Assembly (NCBI GenBank): GCA_032051265.1
Contig: DAMBYU010000004.1
Location: 62,001-126,000 of the forward strand
Reading direction: 5' to 3'
DNA: 64,000 nt
Source of the DNA: Dryocola sp032051265
Lineage (GTDB): Bacteria > Pseudomonadota > Gammaproteobacteria > Enterobacterales > Enterobacteriaceae
The position numbers and the translations under genes were made by a program. Of this stretch, positions 47,754-55,359 are shown piece by piece. The notes under the pieces were generated by a model. That model did no database searches. It had not been told where the DNA came from and saw nothing but the letters and a program-made list of their open reading frames with translations. Numbering within the stretch: position 1 is the stretch's first letter; each line of letters starts with the position of its first letter.

Positions 47754-48314
47754 TTATAAATCCATCTCATTGATCACACGGCTAACGGCTTGTTTGTCTA
47801 AATCAAGATAGCGCCTGGTGTCGGTGATGTTGCTGTGATTGAGCACGGTCATAGCGAGGACGAGGTTATTTCCAGAACGCCGATAAAGGGCATTCCCCCC
47901 CGCCTTTCGAAAACTGTGTGCCGATACAGTGCCATAAATCCCGATAGCTTTAGCGGCTTCTGCGATCTGTTTACTCACTTCTTCACGGCGTACAGGCGCT
48001 TGCTTGTTCATTGAGCGGTTACGCTGGCTCCTGAACACATGCACATCATGCGGAAACTCAGCACGGCGACGTGCGATCATCTGCACCACTGGAGCAGGAA
48101 GGGTGAGGGCTTTACGCTTACCTGTCTTCTGTTCTTCTATGTCTATCTCACCGTTGATCACTTCGTCGAAGCGTAACGCGACGGCATCCCCCACACGCAG
48201 TACAGCGGCTTGCATCATTAACGTAACGTCAGCTATCAGGCTCTTGTTATGAGCGTTGAGCCACTCCCTGATCGCTTTGGCTTGCTGTTCGTCTAACACT
48301 ACTGCTCTGTTCAA
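47754..48314 (-). CDS. Short tyrosine recombinase (catalytic domain only)
   Basis: 186 residues, catalytic domain only, with Arg I in AAVLRVGDAVALRF, the Lys strand around QKTGKRKAL, HxxR in VSAHSFRKAGG and the His/Tyr end LNHSNITDTRRYLDL. There is no core-binding (SAM-like) N-terminal domain, as in FimB/FimE-type or resolvase-type enzymes. A TTG start at 48314 is chosen because AAGGAGG precedes it at 5 bases; a GTG at 48335 has no such site. It is separate from the main integrase, so it may resolve multimers or invert DNA. Confidence 0.78.
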   Translation of the reverse strand: MNRAVVLDEQQAKAIREWLNAHNKSLIADVTLMMQAAVLRVGDAVALRFDEVINGEIDIEEQKTGKRKALTLPAPVVQMIARRRAEFPHDVHVFRSQRNRSMNKQAPVRREEVSKQIAEAAKAIGIYGTVSAHSFRKAGGNALYRRSGNNLVLAMTVLNHSNITDTRRYLDLDKQAVSRVINEMDL

Positions 48315-48362
48315 TTTACCCTCCTTCAAGGTCACACATCTAAACTAACGAAGTAAACATTA

Positions 48363-48408
48363 TGATCATTTTCAATGTGTTGCAAGATAAATGATCAGAA
48401 AATGATCT
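48363..48408. promoter_or_regulatory. TGATCA operator-like cluster
   Basis: Two TGATCA palindromes (48363-48368, 48392-48397) and one TGATCT (48403-48408), each in an AAAATGATCA or TGATCATTTT context, within 46 bases starting 49 bases upstream of the short recombinase gene. The spacing and symmetry look like a repressor or autoregulatory site. Confidence 0.5.
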
Positions 48409-49414
48409 CTATTGTGTGTGGTAAATGGCGCGATTGTGTCCAGTGCTTAACGCAAAGATTAGGCACACCCAGATCGAAATCTGCACAATTCCAAAATATC
48501 TTAAATAAAATCAAACATTTGGCATTTATAAACATGTGTTTTGACGTTGCCAAATCATCAGATCGGCACGAAGAAGAGCGGCAACACCAGAACATCACAC
48601 TACCAATGCTTGTGTGTGTTGGTTATCTATCTCATTGATTTAATGGTGATAAATGTAGAGTCGTTAGGCGAGGGCGGCGCTAACCTGCCTGTATGCACAG
48701 ATTATGCGGAGTTTATGCACTTGGAACTGATTACACTAAGAAATGATTAGAATGCTAACCAATTGGCGGGTTTTGGCATGAAAAATCGAGTTGTTACATT
48801 ATAACAATAAAACGAGAAAACTCGTTCAGCAAATTGCATACACTTTGAAAGTGCTCATTGTGGACAATGATTACGGTGAGCCTTACGCCGTGCGGCTTTC
48901 GTATAAGTGATGAAAGATACTTTGAAAGTGAGAAAGGCGCTCAGAGAGCGTTACAGGCTGGTTATTTAGAATGGAATAAGCATCGCTATACCTGGTATTT
49001 AGAATGTATTTAGCGTGGGATTTTTCCGGCGCTATGGAGGCGAGTATTCGCTATTAACACGTAATCATGAGTGAAACGAGAGATGGAGGGTTAATTCTCC
49101 ATAAAGTGGAATGCTCTATTTGGTATGCGCTGATCACGCGCATGAAAGATAGCTTTACAGGAAAGATCAATCTTCACAGAAAGTTATTGTTGAGAAGAAA
49201 TTCTCCTGTAGAGATAATTTGTCATGCTCGCTTCGCTCACTGACATAAACCAACTACTAACTACCCTTAATTAAATTAAGGTTATTAATTATCTCTCTTA
49301 TGTTCTCGTATTCCTCGAACATACATTATTGTGCAAGATGGTTATGTGCAGATACTTTTTCATGCAACATTCACCCGCTGATCGCTGGCTCATTGTGAGC
49401 CTACACTTTCCGAA

Positions 49415-49553
49415 GGTATCAAAATAAATGTAAAAGGACTTATCATTTAAAATGATACCTCCTCTTACTTGATACCCTCGTAATCAGGTTGATTGTGCAA
49501 TGTAGCGTAGCTACAAAATCGGCTCACTTGCATGAAGAGCCGGAAATGATACC
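49415..49553. repeat. TGATACC iteron-like repeats
   Basis: Four copies of TGATACC: inverted at 49415-49421 and direct at 49453-49459, 49470-49476 and 49547-49553. The last two share a longer form ending in CGTA. They lie just before the replication-like operon, where a replication origin would be expected. Confidence 0.5.
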
Positions 49554-49684
49554 ATTCGTAGAAGCGTTACCTCTGGTTGGCAAAACTACCATAAATTCAC
49601 GTTGACTTCCACTAACAAATGTTGGTATAAAGCACATTATGGCATTGACATTTAGCAAGATGCTGAAATAGATCGATAAATGTC

Positions 49685-49714
49685 TTGACATAACGTTCGT
49701 TTGTATGTTATAGT
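49685..49714 (+). promoter_or_regulatory. Promoter of the replication-like operon
   Basis: -35 TTGACA and -10 TATAGT with 18-base spacing. The -35 lies inside AAATGTCTTGACA, whose centre ATGTCTTGACAT is a palindrome; the same 13-mer is at the other rightward promoter (52742-52754). An inverted repeat GTTCTG/CAGAAC (49722-49739) follows at the start of the transcript. Confidence 0.75.
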
Positions 49715-49766
49715 TAGGTATGTTCTGAAGAAACAGAACAACAATTCACTCTACAGATTTACTTTT

Positions 49767-49802
49767 AAGCCTCCTCCTGGGTATTCGGTGAGGGGGCTTT
49801 TC
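49767..49802 (+). terminator. Leader terminator/attenuator, replication-like operon
   Basis: 10-bp stem AAGCCtCCTC/GAGGgGGCTT (one G-U pair) followed by TTTT, about 50-80 bases from the predicted transcription start and 60 bases before the first gene. It would give a roughly 80-base leader RNA unless read through. Confidence 0.75.
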
Positions 49803-49861
49803 TGCGTCTGTAGCTCACCGACAAGGTGAGTCCCCACAACAAAATAAGGAGACAATCTTCT

Positions 49862-50038
49862 ATGAAGTATTTCAGTAGTGACCAGGTGTTTTATGAACTG
49901 GTGAGTGGTAAAGCCACACGAGATTTAATTTACGCATCTATGAACGTAGCCAGAAAGCGAAAGTATTTCGAACGTGAACAGATGTTTAAAGAAGCACTAT
50001 CCCGTTTTGATGAATTTAAGAAGGATTCCAAAGCATGA
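49862..50038 (+). CDS. Small hypothetical protein
   Basis: 58 residues, helical and charged (SSDQVFYELVSGKATRDLIY; RKRKYFEREQMFKEALSRFDEF). The start at 49862 has AAGGAG 10 bases upstream. It overlaps the next gene by ATGA. First gene of the element's rightward replication-like operon. No family recognised. Confidence 0.6.
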   Translation: MKYFSSDQVFYELVSGKATRDLIYASMNVARKRKYFEREQMFKEALSRFDEFKKDSKA

Positions 50039-50193
50039 AGATTAACTTCACCCCTGAAACTTACGAGGCTCTGATCAATCGGGCTAATCGTGAAAATAAA
50101 GCCGCCGCCGCACTGGTGAGCGAATTAATAACAACAGTCCTTACCAAAGAGGAACCCAATGAAAGAAAAGAAGCAAGTAGTAAAATTCGTTGA
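50035..50193 (+). CDS. Small helical protein, possible ribbon-helix-helix
   Basis: 52 residues, MKINFTPETYEALINRANRE followed by NKAAAALVSELITTVLTK. A short beta strand with alternating hydrophobics followed by two helices is the layout of MetJ/Arc-type DNA-binding proteins. The ATGA overlap with the previous gene and 35-base overlap with the helicase start support a real, translationally coupled gene. Confidence 0.55.
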   Translation: MKINFTPETYEALINRANRENKAAAALVSELITTVLTKEEPNERKEASSKIR

Positions 50194-51616
50194 TGCAATT
50201 TGCGGATCTGGAAAATCCACCACATTACAGCACTACATCAAATCAAGTTTATTAACAAATTCCGAAGCAATTCCCCCTCGTTATCTTCTGGTGATGCCAA
50301 CACATGAATTATGTGGACAGGTGAGGGAAGAACTAAAAGACAGAAGGGTGAAGAGTTTTCATGTAGACACCGAAACAGAAGCGGTAAATCTCCTAATCTC
50401 AACTCTTGAATACGATTTTCAACATTCGGTGATTATCTGCACACATCAATGTTTCATTCATTATTGTTATCGTGCAGCGCTTGAAACAGAACTTCAAAAC
50501 CTTCTCCGTAGTTTCAGCATCTTTGTTGATGAAATCCCTGATGCAATGTTTGGCGCTTACATCAAAGTGCAGCATACAGATCGGACGGAAGAAAACTTTC
50601 CATTCCTAAAGTGGCTGGAAGAGCGGGACGGATTGTTATTCCTGCGTGAGGATTGCCAAACTGATTTCTATAAATACTGGCATGAAAAACAGGCAAGTGG
50701 TGCTGAGTTAAAGCGCCTACTCTGGGCGATAATGCAAGGTGCTGGACTTCTCTACGAAGAAAATAAACACCTGTTTGCTTTCACTGCATCACCAATTATC
50801 AGATCTGTAGAATGGGCCGAACAATTTACACTCTTAGGTGCTGGCTCTTCTCGGAGCTTGTTTGTCTGGGCTGCTGAACATCTGGCGAAATACGACGTAG
50901 AGGAAGCTGGTGAACATTTACAACCGCCAATTGAAAGACGTAAACATAAACGTGTATCAATCTCCCTGGTCGCCGTATGTGAGAACAGATGCACCCTGAC
51001 AGCATTACAGAAGGTATTTCAGGAGCATCTACAGGAAATTATCCAGCGTGTGCCAGGTGAATTTATCTTTGCCACTAACAGAGATAAATCCTTGTGTCAG
51101 TTTACTACGATAGGGGATGACATTCTTTCAAATTCTGCCCGTGGTGAGCGTGTTTCAATGGCTTCCTATGGTCTGAACCATTACCAGCACATGCACAATG
51201 CTGTGTTTCTGGGATGCAGTAATCTTGATCGAGATTTCCAGGGTAAATGGCGGCAGTATGCGGAGCTTAACGGATGGGATGTTGAAGAATTTGAACAGAA
51301 GCAACGCGCCGCGATGAACTTTGAACGGTGCTACCAGTTTATTAGCCGTACATCTGTACGTAATGCTGATACTGATCATCCTCTGGTGTTTGTAGTGCCG
51401 GATCTGGCTACTGCTGAATACATCAAAGAGCATTATTTCCCAGGTGCAAAGATTCAATGCTTCAACTTTGGGAAAGTAAGAAAAAAACGCGATACAACGA
51501 AAGGCGACACCACCCGCGCTGAAATACAAAAGCATAAAGCCAACGGACTAACCCAGAAACAAACAAGAGAATTAATGAATGTGGGGATCGCCACTGTTAA
51601 AAGAAACTGGAACTAA
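50159..51616 (+). CDS. SF2 (DEAD-like) helicase with C-terminal HTH
   Basis: 485 residues. Motif I is FVDAICGSGKSTTLQHYI (P-loop GSGKST near residue 16), motif Ia-like LLVMPTHELCGQV, motif II IFVDEIPDAM (DEIP variant of DEAD), motif III-like FAFTASPI, and C-terminal motifs SISLVAVC / FIFATNRDKS / FISRTSVRNADTDHP. The last 25 residues (KANGLTQKQTRELMNVGIATVKRNWN) form a helix-turn-helix like that of resolvases. No primase domain is seen, unlike P4 alpha. It is the largest gene of the first operon and the best candidate for origin recognition and unwinding. Its role is inferred. Confidence 0.75.
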   Translation: MKEKKQVVKFVDAICGSGKSTTLQHYIKSSLLTNSEAIPPRYLLVMPTHELCGQVREELKDRRVKSFHVDTETEAVNLLISTLEYDFQHSVIICTHQCFIHYCYRAALETELQNLLRSFSIFVDEIPDAMFGAYIKVQHTDRTEENFPFLKWLEERDGLLFLREDCQTDFYKYWHEKQASGAELKRLLWAIMQGAGLLYEENKHLFAFTASPIIRSVEWAEQFTLLGAGSSRSLFVWAAEHLAKYDVEEAGEHLQPPIERRKHKRVSISLVAVCENRCTLTALQKVFQEHLQEIIQRVPGEFIFATNRDKSLCQFTTIGDDILSNSARGERVSMASYGLNHYQHMHNAVFLGCSNLDRDFQGKWRQYAELNGWDVEEFEQKQRAAMNFERCYQFISRTSVRNADTDHPLVFVVPDLATAEYIKEHYFPGAKIQCFNFGKVRKKRDTTKGDTTRAEIQKHKANGLTQKQTRELMNVGIATVKRNWN

Positions 51617-51629
51617 ACAGGAGACATAA

Positions 51630-51914
51630 TTGATACAATACATAAAACTGAATAACACGAAACAGATTCAAATCAACGATAGCGGGAAGGGCGTTTATTA
51701 CGCGCTTGTCTGGTTCTGGAAAGGCAGGAAAACCAAAATTACCTACGGCGAGTTGTCCGATAAATCCGGTGTAAGTGATCACGGGATCAGATTCTGGCTC
51801 CGTGCTCTGTGCAACATTGGTGTAATTCAAATAGAGGATGAAAGTAGCTATTTATCATTCACGCTGAAACACATCGAGCGCGACAATGTAGAATTTATCT
51901 ACTCTAATTTCTAA
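51630..51914 (+). CDS. Winged-helix-like protein
   Basis: 94 residues: ALVWFWKGRKTKITYGELSDKSGVSDHGIRFWLRALCNIGVIQIE has the helix-turn-helix and wing pattern of MarR/RepA-type winged helices. It uses a TTG start (51630) 7 bases after AGGAG. It could regulate or assist replication. No exact family recognised. Confidence 0.6.
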   Translation: MIQYIKLNNTKQIQINDSGKGVYYALVWFWKGRKTKITYGELSDKSGVSDHGIRFWLRALCNIGVIQIEDESSYLSFTLKHIERDNVEFIYSNF

Positions 51915-51936
51915 AACACACAATCGGGAAACTTTT

Positions 51937-52050
51937 ATGATAACTGCTTTATGGTGGTGGGCTTTGCTGTACGGATTATACGTTATGACAAGACAAGGAG
52001 TTTCCCCTCTACGAGGAATGAATGGGAAGAAAAGAGCGAAATCCGATTAA
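51937..52050 (+). CDS. Small membrane peptide
   Basis: 37 residues, MITALWWWALLYGLYVM forming one possible membrane helix, followed by a basic tail (GKKRAKSD). ATG at 51937 behind GGGAA. It overlaps the next gene by 29 bases in another frame. The Trp-rich helix recalls small toxic or lysis-modulating peptides, but this is only inference. Confidence 0.4.
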   Translation: MITALWWWALLYGLYVMTRQGVSPLRGMNGKKRAKSD

Positions 52051-52411
52051 ACGGATAGAAAAAGCAGTAAGAGCAACAAAACGTAAATACAGCAATAAGC
52101 TAAAAGATTATTCAAAAGAATCTATCCCTGGTGAGATGGTAACAACGATTATAGAACACCCTCCAACGGTTCCAACCGGATCAGAGTTTGAACTATTGAA
52201 GGATGTTCTATCGTCAACGGACAAAGTTTATTACAAACCACGCCGCCGCCGTGAATACATAATTGACAGTAGCCAGCTTAAACCCTGGCAAATTATCGGG
52301 TTTGAACATTACGCCGATTATGTCGGGTATTCACAAACTAATGGCCTGAGTGGTCACACTGCCGATTTGGATTTTTTATTTAATGACGACAGGGAAAATT
52401 ATAATGACTAA
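52022..52411 (+). CDS. Hypothetical basic protein
   Basis: 129 residues, strongly basic N-terminus (GRKERNPIKRIEKAVRATKRKY) and a second basic patch (YYKPRRRREYIIDS), acidic C-terminus ending DFLFNDDRENYND. GAGG lies 5 bases before the ATG at 52022. Overlaps its neighbours on both sides, in keeping with a compact phage-type operon. No family recognised. Confidence 0.6.
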   Translation: MGRKERNPIKRIEKAVRATKRKYSNKLKDYSKESIPGEMVTTIIEHPPTVPTGSEFELLKDVLSSTDKVYYKPRRRREYIIDSSQLKPWQIIGFEHYADYVGYSQTNGLSGHTADLDFLFNDDRENYND

Positions 52412-52733
52412 CGACACAATTCAATCTCTACTCCTTAGTTGCGAAGAAAATTATCATCTCCCGCTACTACAGGAAGTGAATAAAACATACATTACAGCAA
52501 CACCTGAGAGCCTCCTGAACGCTGTCAGACATACAGAGCAAGCCATCACAGCCCTTGAGCATCTCCAAACCTCTGTAGCTCGTTTGGTGGAGCGTGACGG
52601 TAGCACCATTACCGCTGATCAGGCGTGGCGAGCAGCAAATGACCTTGAAGAGCTTGCTTGCTCCCTGCAATTCATCACGCTTGAGCTGGGAGAGCTTGCC
52701 GTTAGCATTGCAGAGAAATACGCCATAACATAA
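52404..52733 (+). CDS. Hypothetical helical protein
   Basis: 109 residues, mostly helical (PESLLNAVRHTEQAITALEH; AWRAANDLEELACSLQFITL). The start at 52404 overlaps the previous stop by 8 bases; 18 extra upstream codons in frame would overlap further and are rejected. Last gene of the first rightward operon. No family recognised. Confidence 0.6.
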   Translation: MTNDTIQSLLLSCEENYHLPLLQEVNKTYITATPESLLNAVRHTEQAITALEHLQTSVARLVERDGSTITADQAWRAANDLEELACSLQFITLELGELAVSIAEKYAIT

Positions 52734-52748
52734 AAGTTACAAAATGTC

Positions 52749-52777
52749 TTGACAGATTGTGCTATTTGTGTCATAAT
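52749..52777 (+). promoter_or_regulatory. Promoter of the virion-like operon
   Basis: -35 TTGACA and -10 CATAAT with 17-base spacing, with the same AAATGTCTTGACA context (52742-52754) as the promoter at 49685. The two operons are therefore likely to share a regulator. Confidence 0.75.
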
Positions 52778-52816
52778 GAGTTATAGGGTAAGTATTCGAA
52801 TCACTTCCCCTCCTGA

Positions 52817-52846
52817 ATGCCGTTTCCCATAGCGGCACTCTCTTTT
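52817..52846 (+). terminator. Leader hairpin, virion-like operon
   Basis: 5-bp stem TGCCG/CGGCA followed by CTCTCTTTT, about 35 bases after the predicted start. Weaker than the one at 49767, but in the matching position. Confidence 0.5.
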
Positions 52847-53310
52847 GAATGCTTTTTTTGAAAGTGTTGGTTCTTTCTTCTTCTTTTTTGTTTAGTTCCG
52901 AAGGAATGCGCGGGATGTAATGTCTCGTTGTGTTGGCATTACATGCAATCACCCGCGCATCTCCGACCTTTTCAAAAAGAGCATTCGCTCTTTATCCCTC
53001 ATTCATTCCGTTAGGATGAATGTAGTCAGACTTAATACCTTGAATTGTGAGAGGTTCAGGAAATTACGTTAAGGCTGGCAAATCTTCTATTAATTACACC
53101 GAAAGTGTCAGCAATAGATAATGAAAGCCTCATTTATTCCAGGGCGCTGCAACACGCTTTTTAAATGAGGAGCAATGACGGGCGACCCTACTTTGTGTTT
53201 ACATCTGTATTCACATTGCGCCCTTCATTTATTCAAGAAACTATTCTTTAACTTCATGGCCTCCTCTATGACGTTAAACAATGCTTTCTTTAGCAAGGGG
53301 CATTCTCTCC

Positions 53311-53333
53311 AGGGGCTTAACCGCCCCTTTTTA
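53311..53333 (+). terminator. Terminator before the virion-like genes
   Basis: AGGGGC/GCCCCT stem with a 6-base loop followed by TTTTTAAT. Transcripts from 52785 must read through this to reach the capsid genes unless a second promoter exists after it. Confidence 0.85.
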
Positions 53334-53407
53334 ATAATCTGTGTGTAACGCTTTCGTTATTAATACTTTCGTAATTAATGCACAGACCAACGCGAAGGAA
53401 ACGAATA

Positions 53408-53632
53408 ATGTTTCTATTAAACAATCGCGACCGAATCCTAAAATACAAAGATGAAGTGATTTTGTGTAACCCTGAATTGATAGCTAAAGTGGCTGAAATG
53501 GCAGGATGCACTGTAGAAGAAATTGAAAAGGCTGTAGAGCGTTATTTCCCTTCTGAAAACACCACTCCAAATAAATTAAGTATTCAGGAACGGATCGCCA
53601 ATAAAGTAAAAAAGGAATCAACCAAACAATGA
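53408..53632 (+). CDS. Small hypothetical protein before the decoration-like gene
   Basis: 74 residues, helical (CNPELIAKVAEMAGCTVEEIEKAVERY) with a basic tail. The start at 53408 follows AAGGA; an upstream Met would include a basic segment without a ribosome site. It overlaps the next gene by ATGA. Position suggests a head-assembly or regulatory helper; no family recognised. Confidence 0.6.
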   Translation: MFLLNNRDRILKYKDEVILCNPELIAKVAEMAGCTVEEIEKAVERYFPSENTTPNKLSIQERIANKVKKESTKQ

Positions 53633-53991
53633 TTATCACCCTATCAGACGTTTTTCCGGTTCGTAAAAGCTACACAGACATTGTGAGTGCTGCGACCGAC
53701 AATTTTGCAGCAGTAGACAGTAAAATGTTCGCTTCTCTTCCTGCTGATGTGCAGTGCGGCGATGTTATAGACGCTTCCGGCGCTCTCTATACATCTGGGA
53801 ATGTGGCTTATGTCGTCGTCTCAGACTTAGTTACAGCAGGTAGTAATAAGCCTGTGAACGTCCTACGCGCTCCCAACGTTGGATCATACGTTGCCCTCAA
53901 GAGCGACAATCTCAACGCAGCTAACCACGCAGCAGCGATCAGCGCATTACAGGCGCAAGGCTTCGCCACTCGTGAATTTTTCACCTCTTAA
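53629..53991 (+). CDS. Putative head decoration protein
   Basis: 120 residues, beta-rich and Ala/Val/Ser-rich (NVAYVVVSDLVTAGSNKPVNVLR), directly upstream of the major capsid gene, the position of gpD before gpE in lambda. The sequence itself is too divergent for a firm family assignment. Overlaps the previous gene by ATGA; 16 bases before the capsid gene. Confidence 0.55.
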   Translation: MIITLSDVFPVRKSYTDIVSAATDNFAAVDSKMFASLPADVQCGDVIDASGALYTSGNVAYVVVSDLVTAGSNKPVNVLRAPNVGSYVALKSDNLNAANHAAAISALQAQGFATREFFTS

Positions 53992-54007
53992 GCAAGGAAG
54001 ATAAATA

Positions 54008-55039
54008 ATGATTATTGGAAACGAGCGTATCGACCTTTCCCCATTATTCCAGCTAACCAGCACCAGAAATTTCCTACTCAGTTCTCTAAACCTCTTTGAT
54101 GGGCACGGAGTAACATCTCATAAAGTGAGTGTTTCCCGTTTACTGGAAGATAACACCAGCCTGTTTAACCAGCCTACGGCGCGTTTCTCTAATGAGCATA
54201 ACGTAACAGCACGTCAGAACGGTAAAGAATACCTGATTGAGCTGCCCTTCTTTATGAGGGAAGATCTTATTGTTCCGGCAGACATCCAGGGCAAGCGTAA
54301 ACCTGGAAGCGACATTCAAGAAACCGTGACTGACATTTACAGCGATTACATGAATAAACACGCTGTAGCATTTATGCGCACTCGCGAAAGCTATCTTGCT
54401 CGCTCTCTGTTCTCTGGTCAGGTGTATACGCCTAAGACAGACGATCTGTTAATCGACTTTGGCGACCTGTTCGGCGTAGCCCCGATGAATGCCACTCTTG
54501 ATCTGTCAGCTACCGATAGCAGCACTCTCCGTGCCATTGACGACATGGTGAGTCAAATCACCGAAGCGGCACAAAGCCAGGCGACGGCAGTGGAGCGAAT
54601 TATTGTTTTTGCTAAAGGCTCATTCTATAGCGATCTGCGTTTCAGCTCTGCAATGGAAGCGGCTTTCCGCTATGTCAGCCCACTTGATGAAGGGAACGTA
54701 GTATTCCAGCGTCGTGACCTCCTGCCAGGCGTGAGCACTTTCAGTATTCCAGGCACGAATTGCGATGTTGTGAAAGTAACTGATCCGCTGCTACTTGCAC
54801 AAATGGGTGATTCTGACGCTATCGCTATCCCGCAATTCGCTAAAGGAAGTGGTATTTACACCAACATCTACGGCGCAGCTTCTTCAACATTTGAACTTCT
54901 TAATGCAGCACCTGCGGAAGTTTATAGCTGGAGCTTCGAAAGCGAGCGCGGAAACGCGATTAACGTGATCTCGGAAAACTCGGCGTTGCCTGTGAATCAC
55001 GGGTTGGGCTTCTCCGTTCACATCAAAGCCTCAGAATAA
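54008..55039 (+). CDS. Major capsid protein, lambda gpE-like
   Basis: 343 residues against 341 for lambda gpE. The layout fits the Phage_cap_E family: N-terminal segment LSPLFQLTSTRNFLLSSL, extended arm (VSRLLEDNTSLFNQP), the IVPADIQGKRKPGSDIQETV block followed by long spine helix (YMNKHAVAFMRTRESYLARSLF), and the C-terminal domain with a hydrophobic P-domain-like end (HGLGFSVHIKASE). It is full length and open. No protease, scaffold or portal gene is adjacent, so the element must borrow those or the protein modifies a helper's capsid. Confidence 0.72.
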   Translation: MIIGNERIDLSPLFQLTSTRNFLLSSLNLFDGHGVTSHKVSVSRLLEDNTSLFNQPTARFSNEHNVTARQNGKEYLIELPFFMREDLIVPADIQGKRKPGSDIQETVTDIYSDYMNKHAVAFMRTRESYLARSLFSGQVYTPKTDDLLIDFGDLFGVAPMNATLDLSATDSSTLRAIDDMVSQITEAAQSQATAVERIIVFAKGSFYSDLRFSSAMEAAFRYVSPLDEGNVVFQRRDLLPGVSTFSIPGTNCDVVKVTDPLLLAQMGDSDAIAIPQFAKGSGIYTNIYGAASSTFELLNAAPAEVYSWSFESERGNAINVISENSALPVNHGLGFSVHIKASE

Positions 55040-55080
55040 AGAGCAAGCGGGAGCCTGACCCGCTGGAAATAATCAGGAAT

Positions 55081-55142
55081 AGGGCGTGTGAACGTTGGGA
55101 ACTAAGAGAGCGCAAATCTCCCCAGTGTTCCCGCCCTTTTTT
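55081..55142 (+). terminator. Terminator after the capsid gene
   Basis: AGGGCG/CGCCCT outer stem and GGAAC/GTTCC inner stem around a 24-base loop, followed by TTTTTTATTT. A second small hairpin AGCGGG/CCCGCT sits at 55045-55064. It separates head genes from tail-like genes, so the latter may be expressed at a lower level. Confidence 0.7.
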
Positions 55143-55162
55143 ATTTCCAATGTGAGGATACT

Positions 55163-55357
55163 ATGCAATTAATTTTAAAATCAGCCAAAGGGCTGCATGT
55201 TCAACTTTCTGCTTCTGATGCAGAAGGGCTATTAAATGTCGCTGCTATTTGCAGACTATTAGATGTTGACTATAACGGCGTGAGACAACGTATTTTTCGT
55301 GGTGAAACTGTAGAGCAAGCGATTCACCATTTCTTAGATCAGAAAGGCGGTGAATAA
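55163..55357 (+). CDS. Small HTH-like protein
   Basis: 64 residues; LLNVAAICRLLDVDYNGVRQRIFRGETVEQAI reads as a helix-turn-helix with a repeated-helix follow-on, similar to small phage regulators. GTGAGGA precedes the ATG. It sits where tail phages have the tail assembly chaperone, immediately before the tape-measure-like gene (2 bases apart), but its sequence looks more DNA-binding than chaperone-like. Confidence 0.55.
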   Translation: MQLILKSAKGLHVQLSASDAEGLLNVAAICRLLDVDYNGVRQRIFRGETVEQAIHHFLDQKGGE

Positions 55358-55359
55358 TC

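Larger units (their letters stand above)
48415..49861. other. 1.45 kb non-coding control/origin-like region
   Basis: No convincing gene; the few 60-90 codon frames have no start signal or family. It holds palindromes (TTGTTAcatTATAACAA at about 48791; AACGAGaaaaCTCGTT at 48811-48826; CACTTTGAAAGTG at 48841-48853), a second TACTTTGAAAGTG at 48918-48930, a hairpin ATGCGC/GCGCAT at about 49125-49143, TGATACC repeats (listed separately), and the rightward promoter with its leader terminator. Confidence 0.65.
52785..53333 (+). ncRNA. Structured non-coding leader or ncRNA
   Basis: Predicted transcript between promoter and terminator with no gene. It contains a terminator-like hairpin at 52817-52846, a long hairpin at 52906-52960 (perfect ATGCGCGGG/CCCGCGCAT plus inner GTAATG/CATTAC), CATTCAT/ATGAATG near 53000-53025, a perfect 9-bp stem CCTCATTTA/TAAATGAGG (53128-53170), and a strong terminator at 53311-53333. 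The element's packaging site could also lie here (GGGCGACCC at 53180-53188 is cos-like); neither role is proven. Confidence 0.5.

Noticed and set aside
48375..48750. Two frames of 87 and 69 codons in the non-coding region
   Set aside because: No ribosome binding site, Cys/His-scattered low-quality sequence, overlap with the operator cluster.
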